The notes: generated from the letters alone by a model not told the origin. Positions 51,481 to 62,039 are shown, counted from the stretch's first letter. The stretch: 64,000 nt of DNA from Winogradskyella sp. (GCF_028282165.1 NZ_JANQIM010000027.1:1-64000), one strand, 5' to 3'. Numbers and translations: made by a program.

Positions 51481-54400
51481 TTAATCCTCTAAAATGGATT
51501 CATTAAATTCATAACCTTTGTAATTTACTTTGAATAAAATACTATAGAATGATGGAATAAATAAAAGGGTAATTACTGTACCAAATAACAGGCCTATCAT
51601 GATGCTCACTGCCATGCCTTCCCACATTTCTCCTCCACTTAAATACAAAGGAATAAGACCTAAAACCGTAGTAAAAGTTGCCAAAAGGATGGGTCTAAAT
51701 CGCTGCAGACAAGCCGCTATAATGGCATCTTCAATAGGTCTTTTAAGTTCTGTTTCTTCTATTTGAATACGATCGATCAGTACAATGGCATTATTAATTA
51801 CGATTCCCGCCAAAGAAATCACCCCCAAAAATGGCATAAACCCAAAGGGTTCTTGAAATATGAGTAATCCAATGACAACACCAATAATTCCAAGTGGTAT
51901 GGTTGAAGCTACCATAACCGTTTTTCTTACAGAGTTGAACTGAATGATTAATAAGAGAATTATTATAAATCCAGATAATGGTAAATAGCCTATTACAGCA
52001 CCCATATTCTCGGCTGTATTTTCAGCATCTCCACCAAACTTATAGGTGTAACCTTCGGGCCAATTTTGAGAGACCTCTTTCATATAAGGCGTTATTACTT
52101 CCATAATTTCTGAAGCATTACCTGAAGCATTCAATTCTGAACTTACATTAATCGTTCTATCAATATCCAAACGCTTAATTTTTGCATATTGCCATTGCGG
52201 CTCTATGGAAGCCACCTGGAGTAATGGCACACTTTTGCCTGAGTTCTGCGCATAAATATTCAAAGTCTCTATTGAAGCTAGTGTTTGTTGCTGACTTTGA
52301 TCACTGCGCATTAATATTGGTATAGACTTATCGTTCTCTCTATACTCACCAGTTTGAAAGCCATCTAAAACGGTTTGAAGCGACGTCGCCACATCAGAAC
52401 TGGTTACACCGGCCAACTGTGCTTTATTCTGATCGATATTAACTACAAATTTTTTGGTCTTTGGTCCCCAATCGTCCTTAATATTTTTAGTGCCAGAAAC
52501 GGTTTTCAATTTTTGTTTTGTCTGTTCCGAAAGCTGCGCCAATACATCAGGATCATCGCCAGATATCTTAATTTCAATTGGAGTACCGCCACCACCAGAT
52601 CCTAGTAGACCTACTTTAATATCGGCATTTGGAAAATTATTAAAACAATAACCGTCGAGTTTCTCCACCATTTCATTATTATAAATAAAATCGGATGTGT
52701 TAACTAGAATATGAGCATAACTCGCATCTGGTTCGTCAGTAGTATAGCCTAAATCATAAGAAGAAGGTCCTTCTCCAACATAAGCAGACCAGTCTGTAAT
52801 ACCATTCGGTCTTGTATTATTTACCAAGAGTTCTTGGACTATATAATCTTCAATATCATGTATCACCTCTTTTGTAGCTTCAATACGTGTCCCTTGTGGC
52901 AAATTGATGTCTACCGTAATCATATTACGGTCACTATCTGGGAAGAATACAAAAGGAATGTAACCAAAACCAAATAAGGATAAAAAGAAAGCACCTATAA
53001 TCCCAAAAAGTACTAAGCGTTTGTAAGAAAGCGCAGCCAGAATGAGGTTTTTATAATACAGCTTTAATTTATTGATGGTTTTATCTATTATGGTTTCCTT
53101 CTTTTCAGATTTTGGTGTGATTTTTAAGAACAAGAAACACAATAATGTAATCACTGTTAATGCAATAATCCATGAAGACAATAACGCCAATGAAATAACC
53201 ACAAAAATTGGCCCAACGATATCTCCCATAGTTGACTCTGCCATGTAAAAGGCCAAGAAAGCTGCGGAAGTCGTTAACGTTGATATGAGTAAAGGTGTAA
53301 ACAACTCGCTACAGGCATCTATAGCGGCCTTTTTGGCTTCAATTCCGTTTTCCATTTTCACCATTATGGTCTCAGCCACAACGATAGCATTATCTACCAT
53401 CATTCCCAAAGCCATAATTAATGCTGCAAGCGTTACTTGGTTCAAGCCCATATCTATAACACCCATAAGCATAAGTGTCATAATGGTAACCATAGGAATT
53501 AGACTTGCTATGATACCTCCAGTTCGTAGCCCCAAGAATATAAGCATCACAATTAGAACAATGGTAATGGACTGAATTAAGTTGACAATAAAATCACTTA
53601 TTTTGTTATCAATGTAAGTATCCAAAGATGATAAGCGCTTAAGTTCTAAGCCAACTGGTAAAATCTTTTCCCATTCGCTCATCACACCATTGATATCACT
53701 TCCTAACTGAATGATATTTGCGCCTTCCTTTAAACTCACATGCATGGATATGGCTTCTTGTCCATTGACTGTTACTAGTTGACTAGGTGGATCTATATAA
53801 CCTTGTCTTACATTAGTGATATCACCCAAATAGACTAATTGCGTTCCATCTCCAACAGGAATGAGTGTTTGTTTAATATCCTCAATAGAATTAAAATTAC
53901 CGGAAGGTTCTAAAATAATACGCTCGTCTCCCAAATTGACCTGACCACCAGAACTTAAAATATTAGTGGAGCCTATGATCCCTTGTAACTTAGAAGCTGA
54001 CAGTCCATATTCTTTGAGCCGTGAATTATCAAATTCGATGAAAACCCGTTCATCCTGCACGCCACCAACCTCAACTTTGGCCGCTAAATCCAATTTGATT
54101 AAATCGTCTTTAATATCATCTACATAATCCTTGGCTTCAGCATAAGAAAATCCATCAATGACCAAACCCACTGCGATACCAAAAACTTCCCCAATACCGT
54201 CATCATTTAAATTGGGTTGAACACCAGAGGGTAAGCCTTGAATTTGAGATAGCTTACGTCTTAAACGGTCCCATACAGATTGTAGGTCCTCTGGTTTCAC
54301 CTCATCTTTTAGTTCTACTGAAACTACAGACAATCCCGATCGCGATGTACTACTTACTTCTTTTAATTCTGGTAGTTCTTGAACTACTTTTTCAACTTTA

Positions 54401-54594
54401 TCAGTTACCAACTGCTCAACACGCTCTGGACTTGAACCTGGGAACTGCGAAACAACGGTAGCAACTCTTACTGTATATGGAGGCATACTATCCCTAGATA
54501 AGGATTGATAGAAAACCATACCCATTATCATAATCGTAGTAAGCACCGTGAAAGTAATACGGTTTCTGTTGATGGAAAATGCAGTTAAATTCAT
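51481..54594 (-). CDS. RND family efflux permease (AcrB/MexB-like)
   Basis: A 1037-residue permease with the RND duplicated six-helix plan. It begins MNLTAFSINRNRITF and carries the MPPYTVRVATVVSQFPGSSP stretch and TM4 GMMVDNAIVVAETI; AcrB has Asp-Asp here, so one of the two proton-relay residues is Asn, as in several other RND subfamilies. It would export hydrophobic compounds with proton antiport. The gene is preceded by the adaptor (6-base gap) and the outer-membrane channel. Confidence 0.95.
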   Translation of the reverse strand: MNLTAFSINRNRITFTVLTTIMIMGMVFYQSLSRDSMPPYTVRVATVVSQFPGSSPERVEQLVTDKVEKVVQELPELKEVSSTSRSGLSVVSVELKDEVKPEDLQSVWDRLRRKLSQIQGLPSGVQPNLNDDGIGEVFGIAVGLVIDGFSYAEAKDYVDDIKDDLIKLDLAAKVEVGGVQDERVFIEFDNSRLKEYGLSASKLQGIIGSTNILSSGGQVNLGDERIILEPSGNFNSIEDIKQTLIPVGDGTQLVYLGDITNVRQGYIDPPSQLVTVNGQEAISMHVSLKEGANIIQLGSDINGVMSEWEKILPVGLELKRLSSLDTYIDNKISDFIVNLIQSITIVLIVMLIFLGLRTGGIIASLIPMVTIMTLMLMGVIDMGLNQVTLAALIMALGMMVDNAIVVAETIMVKMENGIEAKKAAIDACSELFTPLLISTLTTSAAFLAFYMAESTMGDIVGPIFVVISLALLSSWIIALTVITLLCFLFLKITPKSEKKETIIDKTINKLKLYYKNLILAALSYKRLVLFGIIGAFFLSLFGFGYIPFVFFPDSDRNMITVDINLPQGTRIEATKEVIHDIEDYIVQELLVNNTRPNGITDWSAYVGEGPSSYDLGYTTDEPDASYAHILVNTSDFIYNNEMVEKLDGYCFNNFPNADIKVGLLGSGGGGTPIEIKISGDDPDVLAQLSEQTKQKLKTVSGTKNIKDDWGPKTKKFVVNIDQNKAQLAGVTSSDVATSLQTVLDGFQTGEYRENDKSIPILMRSDQSQQQTLASIETLNIYAQNSGKSVPLLQVASIEPQWQYAKIKRLDIDRTINVSSELNASGNASEIMEVITPYMKEVSQNWPEGYTYKFGGDAENTAENMGAVIGYLPLSGFIIILLLIIQFNSVRKTVMVASTIPLGIIGVVIGLLIFQEPFGFMPFLGVISLAGIVINNAIVLIDRIQIEETELKRPIEDAIIAACLQRFRPILLATFTTVLGLIPLYLSGGEMWEGMAVSIMIGLLFGTVITLLFIPSFYSILFKVNYKGYEFNESILED

Positions 54595-54600
54595 TTAAGC

Positions 54601-55689
54601 TTAATTTAATTTTACTTCTTGTCCATCTAATAACGTCTGTAAGCCAGCTGTGGCAATTTTTTGACCTGCATTGAGTCCCGACTTCACTTCAAACCCATCA
54701 GCTGTTAGGTTACCTATGGTTATAATTTGTTTTTTTACGGTTGCCTTATCTTTATCGCCTTCTACTAAAAATACAAATCTGCCATCGGCATCTTCACCAA
54801 CCGCATTAGCAGGAATTACTAACATTTTCTTTGCCAAATCCTCATCCACAAATTCGAATAATACATCTGCAGCCATACCACTTTTAATACGCTCATCAGA
54901 ATCTGTTACCGTAACTGTGATTGGATAGGTAGACGTATTGGCATCTAAGGCTGGCGCCACCTCAGTAATTACAGCATTAAACGCTTCCCCTTCAATTGCA
55001 GTAAAAGACACTTTAACCTTCATACCCTTTTTCACGGCATTAATTACGGATTCTGGTAGTCCTAAACTTATTTCAATGGCAGTACCTGCATTTAATACAC
55101 CTACTATCTGACCAGGGGAGACATTTTCATCGACCTCTGCAGACACAGAGGCAATAACACCATCTTCTGGTGCGTATAAATAACCAAATCGAATTTGGTC
55201 TTGTTGAATGGCCACACTTCGTTTGGATGATTCAAAACTCGCCACAGCAGTTCGATACGAATTTTTAGCAGCTTCATAATCACTTAAAGAAGCACTCCCT
55301 TTTTCATAGAGCGTTCTTACACGATTTAGCGAGAGTTTCGCCGTATTCATTTGAGATTCGGCACTATTTTTAGATTCAATAGAGGCCTCATAATTTAAGC
55401 GCGCCGCAACGTTATCTAAAGTCCCTAAAAGTTGGCCTTTTTTTACGTCTTGCCCCAACTTCATATCAAACTTTGTTATAATACCGCTACTACGAAAGCT
55501 TAGGTTTACGATTTTCTCAGTTTTGGCTGTTCCACTGAATTGTCTGGTTTTTTCACCACCCAAATACCCAACTTCAGCATATTTCACAGGCCGTAAAACA
55601 ACTTCTTCTTTAACTTCTTTCTCACCACAACTAGATAGTAGTATGACTAAAACTATAGTATGGATTTTAAAGATTCTATTAGATAGCAT
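54601..55689 (-). CDS. RND periplasmic adaptor (membrane fusion protein)
   Basis: A 362-residue lipoprotein-type adaptor (lipobox LLSSC, C21) with the MFP order: barrel-sandwich/lipoyl (LGQDVKKGQLLGTLDN), a helical hairpin (about 100-165, with a KNSAESQMNTA heptad-like region) and beta barrel (ENVSPGQIVGVLNAG, KSGMAADVLFEF). It links the inner-membrane pump to the outer-membrane channel. It lies 6 bases from the permease gene and 19 bases from the channel gene. Confidence 0.95.
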   Translation of the reverse strand: MLSNRIFKIHTIVLVILLSSCGEKEVKEEVVLRPVKYAEVGYLGGEKTRQFSGTAKTEKIVNLSFRSSGIITKFDMKLGQDVKKGQLLGTLDNVAARLNYEASIESKNSAESQMNTAKLSLNRVRTLYEKGSASLSDYEAAKNSYRTAVASFESSKRSVAIQQDQIRFGYLYAPEDGVIASVSAEVDENVSPGQIVGVLNAGTAIEISLGLPESVINAVKKGMKVKVSFTAIEGEAFNAVITEVAPALDANTSTYPITVTVTDSDERIKSGMAADVLFEFVDEDLAKKMLVIPANAVGEDADGRFVFLVEGDKDKATVKKQIITIGNLTADGFEVKSGLNAGQKIATAGLQTLLDGQEVKLN

Positions 55690-55708
55690 TATTATAAATG
55701 TTTAAGTG

Positions 55709-58048
55709 TTAATCATTATTTTGAGTAAATTCTAAAAAGCGTTGTATAAATGCTTCACGCTCACTTTCATCCTGCAGCAAAAAGAATAATCCCAAGGACC
55801 GCTCTAATTGCATGGCACTGAGTAAATAGTTATAAGTGGCATTAGCTTTAGCTAACTGAGCCTGTAGATAATTATTTTGAGCGTCTAAAAGCTGTACAAT
55901 ATTTACAGCTCCATTGGCATAAGACGTTTGTGTTAAATCCAAAGCTTCCTTTGCTGTCTCCTCAAATACCTCAGACAATTGGATATTAGATATCTGATTT
56001 ATCAATTCTAAAACTGAATCATTGATATTCTTTTCAATATTTAAGGTAATATTATCCCTTGAAACCTCTAACTGTTCCTTTTGTACTGAAGCGATTTGTT
56101 GATTGAGATTTTGCTTATTCTGATTAAAAATTGGAATCGAAACGTTAAGACCAACAGTATAATAACCCTCAGGAATTGCGGGAAAACCCATTGGAAAATC
56201 CGTTCCTACGCCTGATCTTGAAAATTCGTAATTGTATTGCCCTTGTAAGGCTACAGTTGGCAAAAAACGCCCAATACCAAATAAACGCTCACTACGATCA
56301 GTGGCTTCAATATTATAATTCAAGGCTTTTAGCTCTGGAGCATTATTGATAGCCTCTTGAATTAAGAATTTCACAAAAGGTGCCTTTAATGTTGGGTCGT
56401 CAAGAAACTGCCCTAGCTGCTCGTAATTATAATTACTGAAAATACCTTTTTGTAACTCTGCCTCTTCAACATCTATTTTGGTATCAATAGGATTATTCAA
56501 TAATTGATTCAAGGTATAAAAACCTTGTTCTAATTGATTAACCGCCTCAACCATTTGTTGCGTATTCTGGGCTAACTCTGATTTAAAGCGTAATACATCA
56601 GATTTACCAGCTTGTCCTGCTTCATAATTTTCTGTAGCTATTCTTAAGTTATATCTGGTCAACTCCAAATTTTTACTTTGGATAGCAAGATTGGCTTTTA
56701 AAATTAATGCTGTGAAATAAGATGTAGCAACATTGAATACAGTATTTAACGCCTCACTATTATAATTTTCTTTTTGAGCTTCGCGTAAAGACCTCTGAAT
56801 ACTAATGTTTGCATTAACCGATTCAGAAAATAGGGTTTGTTGGAGTGCTACATTACCAGATGTACTCAATTCAGGATTTTGCCCATTACTAACCTCAGCT
56901 AAATCTGGATCTATGTAAGATCCTGTAGCATTTGCCGTAACATTAGGTAAATAATCACTATTGGCAATTTGAACATCTTTCTCTGCTAATGTTATATCAC
57001 GCTGTAGAACCTGTAAATCTAAATTCTCTGTGATCGCCTCTTGCATAACGCTCACCAAAGTATACTTTTTGTCTGCTACGGTCTCATCAGGGTTTCCAAC
57101 AAAAGTTGTCGTGGCGATTAAACTATATTTTAGGGGTAGTCCAATTTTCTCAGCAGTATTGAAATTAACGGTAAGATTACTATTGGTTTCGAGCTTGGTA
57201 CTAACGCCTGAGAACTCATTATTTAAGACTACAGATTCAACAGTTAGTGCTATTCTTCTAAAAAATTGGTCGAGTTCGGATTGATCATGATTACTGGCTA
57301 AAATACCATTAGTAACGTCTCTAACAGGATTTGCAGTAAAGGATGGTAATTTCTTATCGATTAAAACTTGTGCTAAGTCTTGCATTTGTTCGTCAGTAAG
57401 GTAAAATCCCCCAGCTAAGTACAGTGCATCGATATTATCTAAACTAGAAGTAATGTCATTTAAACTTTCAAAAGAAATAAGTCGAAAATCCATATCTAAA
57501 TCCGCGCTAATCTTATCAAAAGCTGATTCAATTGGCAAATTCTCCAAGAAATGCTTTTCTATGGCAACACCGACACGCTTAGGATTTGCTAATTTCTTTA
57601 GTAATTGCAAATCCTCGGCATAAGATTGCGATGTAGTAATTGACATAAAGTTTTTTATATTGGTATCAATCTTAATGTCAGTTACCAATTCTTCACTAAG
57701 TGCCCCAAAAACAATCGTCGGCTTTGGATAACTCTCACGTTTAGAAATAACCGTATTGTTAACAATTCCAAAGGCAATTATGATATCGGTATCGTTGTTT
57801 AACAATAGGTTATAATTAGATATGGCTTTATCTAAATTAAAGTCATTAACAAATTGATTATTCTCAGGAAATTGAAGTACAGCATCCTCTCCAACTACCG
57901 CCGAAATCTCACTAGAAAGTCCCTGAAGTAATCCTTCAATCTCTGGAGATGTTTTGTCTAATAAATATCCTATTTTATAGGTTTCAGATTGGCTAAAAGA
58001 AAATAAAAATAAAAAGAGAGTTAGTAAAACACTGTAATAATAGCGCAT
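55709..58048 (-). CDS. TolC-family channel fused to a periplasmic substrate-binding-like domain
   Basis: A 779-residue exported protein (signal peptide ends FSFSQ). Residues about 22-315 resemble the ABC substrate-binding family ABC_sub_bind: ETYKIGYLLD start, IIAFGIVNNTVIS, KRVGVAIEKHFLEN, ALYLAGGFYL, and the closing motif NTAEKIGLPLKYSL. Residues about 335-770 are an outer-membrane efflux domain with coiled-coil repeats (AEKDVQIANSDYLPN, ANYEAGQAGKSDVLRFKSE-type, QTSYANGAVNIVQLLDAQ). TolC alone is about 450 residues, so the N-terminal domain is extra. It is the first gene of the RND operon, so it probably forms the exit duct of the pump, with a sensor or gating domain inferred. Confidence 0.9.
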   Translation of the reverse strand: MRYYYSVLLTLFLFLFSFSQSETYKIGYLLDKTSPEIEGLLQGLSSEISAVVGEDAVLQFPENNQFVNDFNLDKAISNYNLLLNNDTDIIIAFGIVNNTVISKRESYPKPTIVFGALSEELVTDIKIDTNIKNFMSITTSQSYAEDLQLLKKLANPKRVGVAIEKHFLENLPIESAFDKISADLDMDFRLISFESLNDITSSLDNIDALYLAGGFYLTDEQMQDLAQVLIDKKLPSFTANPVRDVTNGILASNHDQSELDQFFRRIALTVESVVLNNEFSGVSTKLETNSNLTVNFNTAEKIGLPLKYSLIATTTFVGNPDETVADKKYTLVSVMQEAITENLDLQVLQRDITLAEKDVQIANSDYLPNVTANATGSYIDPDLAEVSNGQNPELSTSGNVALQQTLFSESVNANISIQRSLREAQKENYNSEALNTVFNVATSYFTALILKANLAIQSKNLELTRYNLRIATENYEAGQAGKSDVLRFKSELAQNTQQMVEAVNQLEQGFYTLNQLLNNPIDTKIDVEEAELQKGIFSNYNYEQLGQFLDDPTLKAPFVKFLIQEAINNAPELKALNYNIEATDRSERLFGIGRFLPTVALQGQYNYEFSRSGVGTDFPMGFPAIPEGYYTVGLNVSIPIFNQNKQNLNQQIASVQKEQLEVSRDNITLNIEKNINDSVLELINQISNIQLSEVFEETAKEALDLTQTSYANGAVNIVQLLDAQNNYLQAQLAKANATYNYLLSAMQLERSLGLFFLLQDESEREAFIQRFLEFTQNND

Positions 58049-58159
58049 TGGTCAATTTATTTGGTTGATAGCTTTCAATAAAAGTAAAGTTTATTTCTTT
58101 AGAAACCAATAAATCGAAAAGTATTTGGGTTCTGTTTAATGTTTCCTGCCAATAGTTCT

Positions 58160-58167
58160 TATTTTTG
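58160..58167 (+). promoter_or_regulatory. -7 promoter box of pepT
   Basis: TATTTTTG matches TAnnTTTG, 15 bases before the pepT ATG. It overlaps a TTG at 58165, arguing against initiation there. Confidence 0.5.
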
Positions 58168-58182
58168 ATAAAAACTTTAAAC

Positions 58183-59421
58183 ATGCAGCATATTATTGAC
58201 CGATTTATCAGTTATGTGACTATAGATACAGAGTCCGATCCAAATTCTAATACAACCCCTAGCACTAAAAAACAATGGGATTTAGCACATAAGCTCACCA
58301 AAGAGTTAATTTCGATAGGCATGAAAGATGTTTCTATTGATAATAATGCTTACGTCATGGCTACCCTACCGAGTAATGTCGACCATGAGGTGCCAACCAT
58401 AGGATTTATATCTCATTTTGATACATCCCCCGACTTTACAGGAAAAGGCGTAAAACCTCGAGTCATCAAAAACTATGACGGTAAGGATATCGCTTTGAAT
58501 GTTGAAGAAAATATTATTTTATCCCCAAGTTACTTTGAAGATTTACGACTTTACATTGGTCAAACCTTAATTGTTACAGATGGTACAACACTCTTAGGCG
58601 CCGATGATAAAGCCGGTATTACGGAGATTGTCACGGCGATGGAGTATTTGATTAATCATCCCGAAATTAAGCATGGTACTATTAAGGTGGCCTTTACGCC
58701 AGATGAAGAGATTGGACGTGGTGCCCATAAGTTTGATGTTGAAAAATTTGATGCCGATTGGGCTTACACTATGGATGGCAGCCAAATTGGTGAGTTAGAA
58801 TATGAAAACTTCAATGCTGCTGCTGCTAAAATTAAAGTAAAAGGAAAAATTGTTCATCCTGGTTATGCTAAAGGTAAAATGGTGAATTCCATGTATTATG
58901 CGACTGAATTCATTAATGCCTTACCAAAAGAAGAAACCCCAGAACATACAGAGGGTTATGAGGGGTTTTTTCATTTACACAATATCGAAGGTAAAGTTGA
59001 AGAAACAACTTTACAGTACATTATAAGAGATCATGATAAAGACAAGTTTGAGGCACGTAAAACCTTCATGGAAAACATTGCTAAAGACTTAAACCAAAAG
59101 TTTGAATCGGATATTTTTGAACTGGATATTAAAGACCAATATTACAATATGAGAGAGAAGGTCGAGCCGATGATGCATATTGTGGATATTGCAGAAGAGG
59201 CGATGACATCTTTAGGCATTACGCCCTTAATAAAACCCATAAGAGGTGGTACAGATGGTTCTCAATTATCATACATGGGCCTACCCTGTCCGAATATCTT
59301 TGCAGGAGGGCACAACTTTCATGGACGCTATGAGTATGTACCAGTAGAAAGTATGCAAAAAGCCGTAGAAGTGATTTGCAAGATTGCCGAATTAACGGCT
59401 GAAAAGTATATTGAAAAATGA
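58183..59421 (+). CDS. pepT: Peptidase T (tripeptide aminopeptidase)
   Basis: A 412-residue M20 metallopeptidase from ATG 58183. The start [20 protein letters not shown] is the usual PepT N-terminus. Zinc ligands are in [36 protein letters not shown] and [10 protein letters not shown], with [12 protein letters not shown] for substrate binding. It removes N-terminal residues from tripeptides in the cytoplasm, completing peptide breakdown begun by the exported peptidases at 15-23 kb. It overlaps the next gene by four bases. Confidence 0.96.
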   Translation: MQHIIDRFISYVTIDTESDPNSNTTPSTKKQWDLAHKLTKELISIGMKDVSIDNNAYVMATLPSNVDHEVPTIGFISHFDTSPDFTGKGVKPRVIKNYDGKDIALNVEENIILSPSYFEDLRLYIGQTLIVTDGTTLLGADDKAGITEIVTAMEYLINHPEIKHGTIKVAFTPDEEIGRGAHKFDVEKFDADWAYTMDGSQIGELEYENFNAAAAKIKVKGKIVHPGYAKGKMVNSMYYATEFINALPKEETPEHTEGYEGFFHLHNIEGKVEETTLQYIIRDHDKDKFEARKTFMENIAKDLNQKFESDIFELDIKDQYYNMREKVEPMMHIVDIAEEAMTSLGITPLIKPIRGGTDGSQLSYMGLPCPNIFAGGHNFHGRYEYVPVESMQKAVEVICKIAELTAEKYIEK

Positions 59422-60014
59422 AAAAGGTAAACTCGGTTGAAGAATATATAGAAACCAATACGCATTTTGGCGAGGAACTTGCTATTCTCCGTGATATTAT
59501 CAATGCAACAGAGCTTGAAGAAACCTTAAAATGGAGTGCACCAACGTATTGCATCAATGGAAAAAATGTAGTTGGTTTAGGAGCCTTTACGCATCATTTT
59601 GGTATTTGGTTTTTTCAAGGTGTCTTTTTAAAAGATGAACATAATCTCTTAGTTAATGCCCAAGAGGGCAAAACCAAAGCATTAAGGCAAATGCGCTTTG
59701 AAACTAAAGCAGACATCAACAAAGATTTGGTTTTAACCTACATAAAGGAAGCTATTGCCAACCAAAAAGCTGGTAAAGAAATAAAACCTCAGCGCCAAAC
59801 TAAACCAGTCGTGATTCCCGCAGAGCTAGAGCATGTTATAAATACCAATGCAGAACTTAAATCTGGTTTTGAGGCTCTAACGCAAGGAAAACAGCGCGAA
59901 TATTGCGAGTACATCACCCAAGCCAAAAGAAAGGCAACCAAACAATCCCGGATAGAAAAAATAACACCAATGATCATTAAAGGGATTGGTTTAAACGATA
60001 AGTATAAAAACTGA
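59418..60014 (+). CDS. DUF1801 / YdeI-OmpD-associated domain protein
   Basis: A 198-residue soluble protein. The N-terminal DUF1801 part has [25 protein letters not shown] (about 33-57) and the C-terminal part has the YdeI motif [25 protein letters not shown] (about 153-178), related to the protein at 9770-10258. No enzymatic motif is visible. Translationally coupled to pepT by the ATGA overlap. Confidence 0.88.
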   Translation: MKKVNSVEEYIETNTHFGEELAILRDIINATELEETLKWSAPTYCINGKNVVGLGAFTHHFGIWFFQGVFLKDEHNLLVNAQEGKTKALRQMRFETKADINKDLVLTYIKEAIANQKAGKEIKPQRQTKPVVIPAELEHVINTNAELKSGFEALTQGKQREYCEYITQAKRKATKQSRIEKITPMIIKGIGLNDKYKN

Positions 60015-60018
60015 AGTA

Positions 60019-60048
60019 AAAAAGCCACTCAAAAATGAGTGGCTTTTT
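60019..60048. terminator. Bidirectional intrinsic terminator
   Basis: Arms AAAAAGCCACTCA and TGAGTGGCTTTTT pair perfectly between convergent genes (DUF1801/YdeI protein and yajC). Confidence 0.88.
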
Positions 60049-60068
60049 AATTTTATGTTAGTAAAAGA

Positions 60069-60359
60069 CTATTTTGTTTTAGCAGGTGCATTCAATTTTT
60101 TACTCATTTCCATAGAAATTGCAGAACGCTCAAACTTAATCTTACCGGCCGACGTTTCAATAACACAGCTATGATCCTTATCATTTAATTCCACAACTTT
60201 ACCATGCATACCGCTTTTAGTGATAACACGATCTCCACGTTTTAGTTCGCTAGCAAACTTTTTTTCTTGTTTCTGACGCTTCATTTGTGGTGCAATCATA
60301 AAGAAATACATCACAGCAAAAATGGCAATAAATGGTAAAAACGACCCTAATCCTTCCAT
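60069..60359 (-). CDS. yajC: Preprotein translocase accessory subunit YajC
   Basis: A 96-residue protein with one N-terminal helix (about 7-22, LPFIAIFAVMYFFMIAPQ) followed by the conserved QMKRQKQEKKF and SELKRGDRVITKSGMHGKVV segment. YajC associates with SecDF in the Sec translocon. It lies 43 bases downstream of the DUF1573 gene, the typical Bacteroidota order NusB, DUF1573, YajC. Confidence 0.95.
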   Translation of the reverse strand: MEGLGSFLPFIAIFAVMYFFMIAPQMKRQKQEKKFASELKRGDRVITKSGMHGKVVELNDKDHSCVIETSAGKIKFERSAISMEMSKKLNAPAKTK

Positions 60360-60402
60360 TAATATTTATATAATTTTTATTATGCTCTTAGACCCAATTA
60401 AA

Positions 60403-60912
60403 TTAGTTGGTCTTTGGCGTTGATGTAGACAAAGGGTTTGTTGGAGTCTTAACAGGCTCAGGTGCATTTGGATCTTTTTCAACCATAGCTGTAATCTTAA
60501 CTACCTCTGTACCTTTTTCAGTATTAGTAGTCATAGTTAAGGATTTAGATACTTTTCCATTGCCTTTACCATTAAACTTTACTGTAAACTGTCCTGTCTC
60601 TCCTGGTGCAACTTCTTTGGTGTAGTTAGATGGCACTGTACAACCACATGTACTTTTAATATTACTCACTACCAGCATAGAATTCCCTGTGTTAGTATAT
60701 TTAAAAATAGTTTCAACAGGAGTTCCATTTACAATAGTTCCAAAATCGTGCTCCATTTTATCCATCTTCATTACTGGGAAGTTACCAGCATTTGCATCTC
60801 TCTCTGCCGCAACAGCTACGTTTTCTGAATTCACTTTACTAGCCGCATTATCTTTACAAGATGTAAAAGCTATGAAACATAAAGCACTAAGTCCTAAGAT
60901 TAACTTTTTCAT
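60403..60912 (-). CDS. DUF1573 lipoprotein
   Basis: A 169-residue lipoprotein (lipobox FTSC, C19). The mature protein is an Ig-like DUF1573 domain with EHDFGTIVNGTPVETIFKYTNTGN and the conserved STCGCTVP motif, followed by a Pro/Thr-rich tail. Such proteins are conserved beside yajC in Bacteroidota; their function is unknown. It begins about 44 bases after a TACCTTTG promoter box and precedes yajC, its likely operon partner. Confidence 0.9.
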   Translation of the reverse strand: MKKLILGLSALCFIAFTSCKDNAASKVNSENVAVAAERDANAGNFPVMKMDKMEHDFGTIVNGTPVETIFKYTNTGNSMLVVSNIKSTCGCTVPSNYTKEVAPGETGQFTVKFNGKGNGKVSKSLTMTTNTEKGTEVVKITAMVEKDPNAPEPVKTPTNPLSTSTPKTN

Positions 60913-60955
60913 TATTTATATTTTTAATTATTATATCCTTGTTTTTTTCAGTTGG

Positions 60956-60963
60956 CAAAGGTA
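60956..60963 (-). promoter_or_regulatory. -7 promoter box of DUF1573-yajC
   Basis: Reads TACCTTTG on the minus strand, a consensus TAnnTTTG match in the 125-base gap after nusB. Confidence 0.5.
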
Positions 60964-61037
60964 TGAATTATTCCTAGCAATTAAAACTTTTAGGCTGCTC
61001 TTAACAGGTTTGTGAAAGAATTACACTACAAAATACT

Positions 61038-61982
61038 TTACATTAGTCCTCGGCCTGCTTTTGGATACAATTTTTGAGATTGATATTCCTTAACGATTTT
61101 GTCTAATATCCCATTTATAAACAAGCTGCTTTTCGGTGTTGAATATTCTTTAGCAATTTCCAGATATTCGTTAATAGTGACCTTATGTGGAATGGATGGG
61201 AACTTTTGGAATTCGCACAATGCCATCTTTAATAGCAAACCATCCAAACTTGCCAAACGTTCCGTGTCCCAATTTGTTGTTTTTTTTGAGATTTCTTCGT
61301 CAAACTTAGAGTTGTTTAAAACGGTCTTTCTGAATAAATCCTTAGCAAATTCCTTATCTTCTTCGTCCTTGTACAAATCAGGTAGCAACTTAGTTTCGGG
61401 TGATGTCAGCTTTACCTTTCTCAATAGTTTTAGTAATAATGTATTAACAACAGGAAAATCATCCACCCAAGTTAACTTCTTATCTTCAAAATAATCGAAT
61501 AGCTTATCATTTGGAGCAATCAATTCCGTGTAGATATCTATGATGAACTGCTTATCATGCTTAAAACCGACATTTGGATCATTCATATAATCATCATAAA
61601 GCTTACTTTTCCTTATCGTCTTAAAAAGTATATCGACATACTCAAAATCGAGATGCCAAAAGTTTAGCTTACGCTTGGCAATCACATCTTGCAATATTTT
61701 ATTGTTACTAATAAAATTCAGCAATAAATTTTCTTGAAACTTTGTATTAGGGTTTCTATCAGAGTCGGCATTCAAAAGCTTTTTTTGAAGTTTTTTATTG
61801 TACTCCTCACTTTTTTTATGCAATTCGGTAAGCAAAGCAATAACCGATAGATATAAATCTAGCATACCATCTAGACTATGAAGCAAAAACTTTTCGTCTT
61901 TAACCAAATCGTCACTTTCATGACCTTTAAAAGCATACAAAGACTGCATGACTTTTATTCTGATGTGTCTTCTATTGAGCAT
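61038..61982 (-). CDS. nusB: Transcription antitermination factor NusB, long form
   Basis: A 314-residue protein. The NusB fold is at the C-terminus (about 175-305: FRKTVLNNSKFDEEIS, NWDTERLASLDGLLLKMALCEF, HKVTINEYLEIAKEYSTPKSSLFINGILDKI), and the N-terminus opens with RRHIRIKVMQSLYAFKG. Proteobacterial NusB has about 140 residues; the extra segment in the first half is the normal Bacteroidota long form. NusB binds boxA RNA with NusE in rRNA antitermination. Confidence 0.95.
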   Translation of the reverse strand: MLNRRHIRIKVMQSLYAFKGHESDDLVKDEKFLLHSLDGMLDLYLSVIALLTELHKKSEEYNKKLQKKLLNADSDRNPNTKFQENLLLNFISNNKILQDVIAKRKLNFWHLDFEYVDILFKTIRKSKLYDDYMNDPNVGFKHDKQFIIDIYTELIAPNDKLFDYFEDKKLTWVDDFPVVNTLLLKLLRKVKLTSPETKLLPDLYKDEEDKEFAKDLFRKTVLNNSKFDEEISKKTTNWDTERLASLDGLLLKMALCEFQKFPSIPHKVTINEYLEIAKEYSTPKSSLFINGILDKIVKEYQSQKLYPKAGRGLM

Positions 61983-62017
61983 CTAGAAAGAGCTGCGTTA
62001 TGTTGGTTACTAAAAAA

Positions 62018-62039
62018 GGTGAATCCACTGTGATTCACC
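62018..62039 (-). terminator. Intrinsic terminator of the dehydrogenase gene
   Basis: GGTGAATC-CACTGT-GATTCACC; on the minus strand the hairpin is followed by TTTTTT, ending the upstream dehydrogenase transcript before nusB. Confidence 0.78.
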
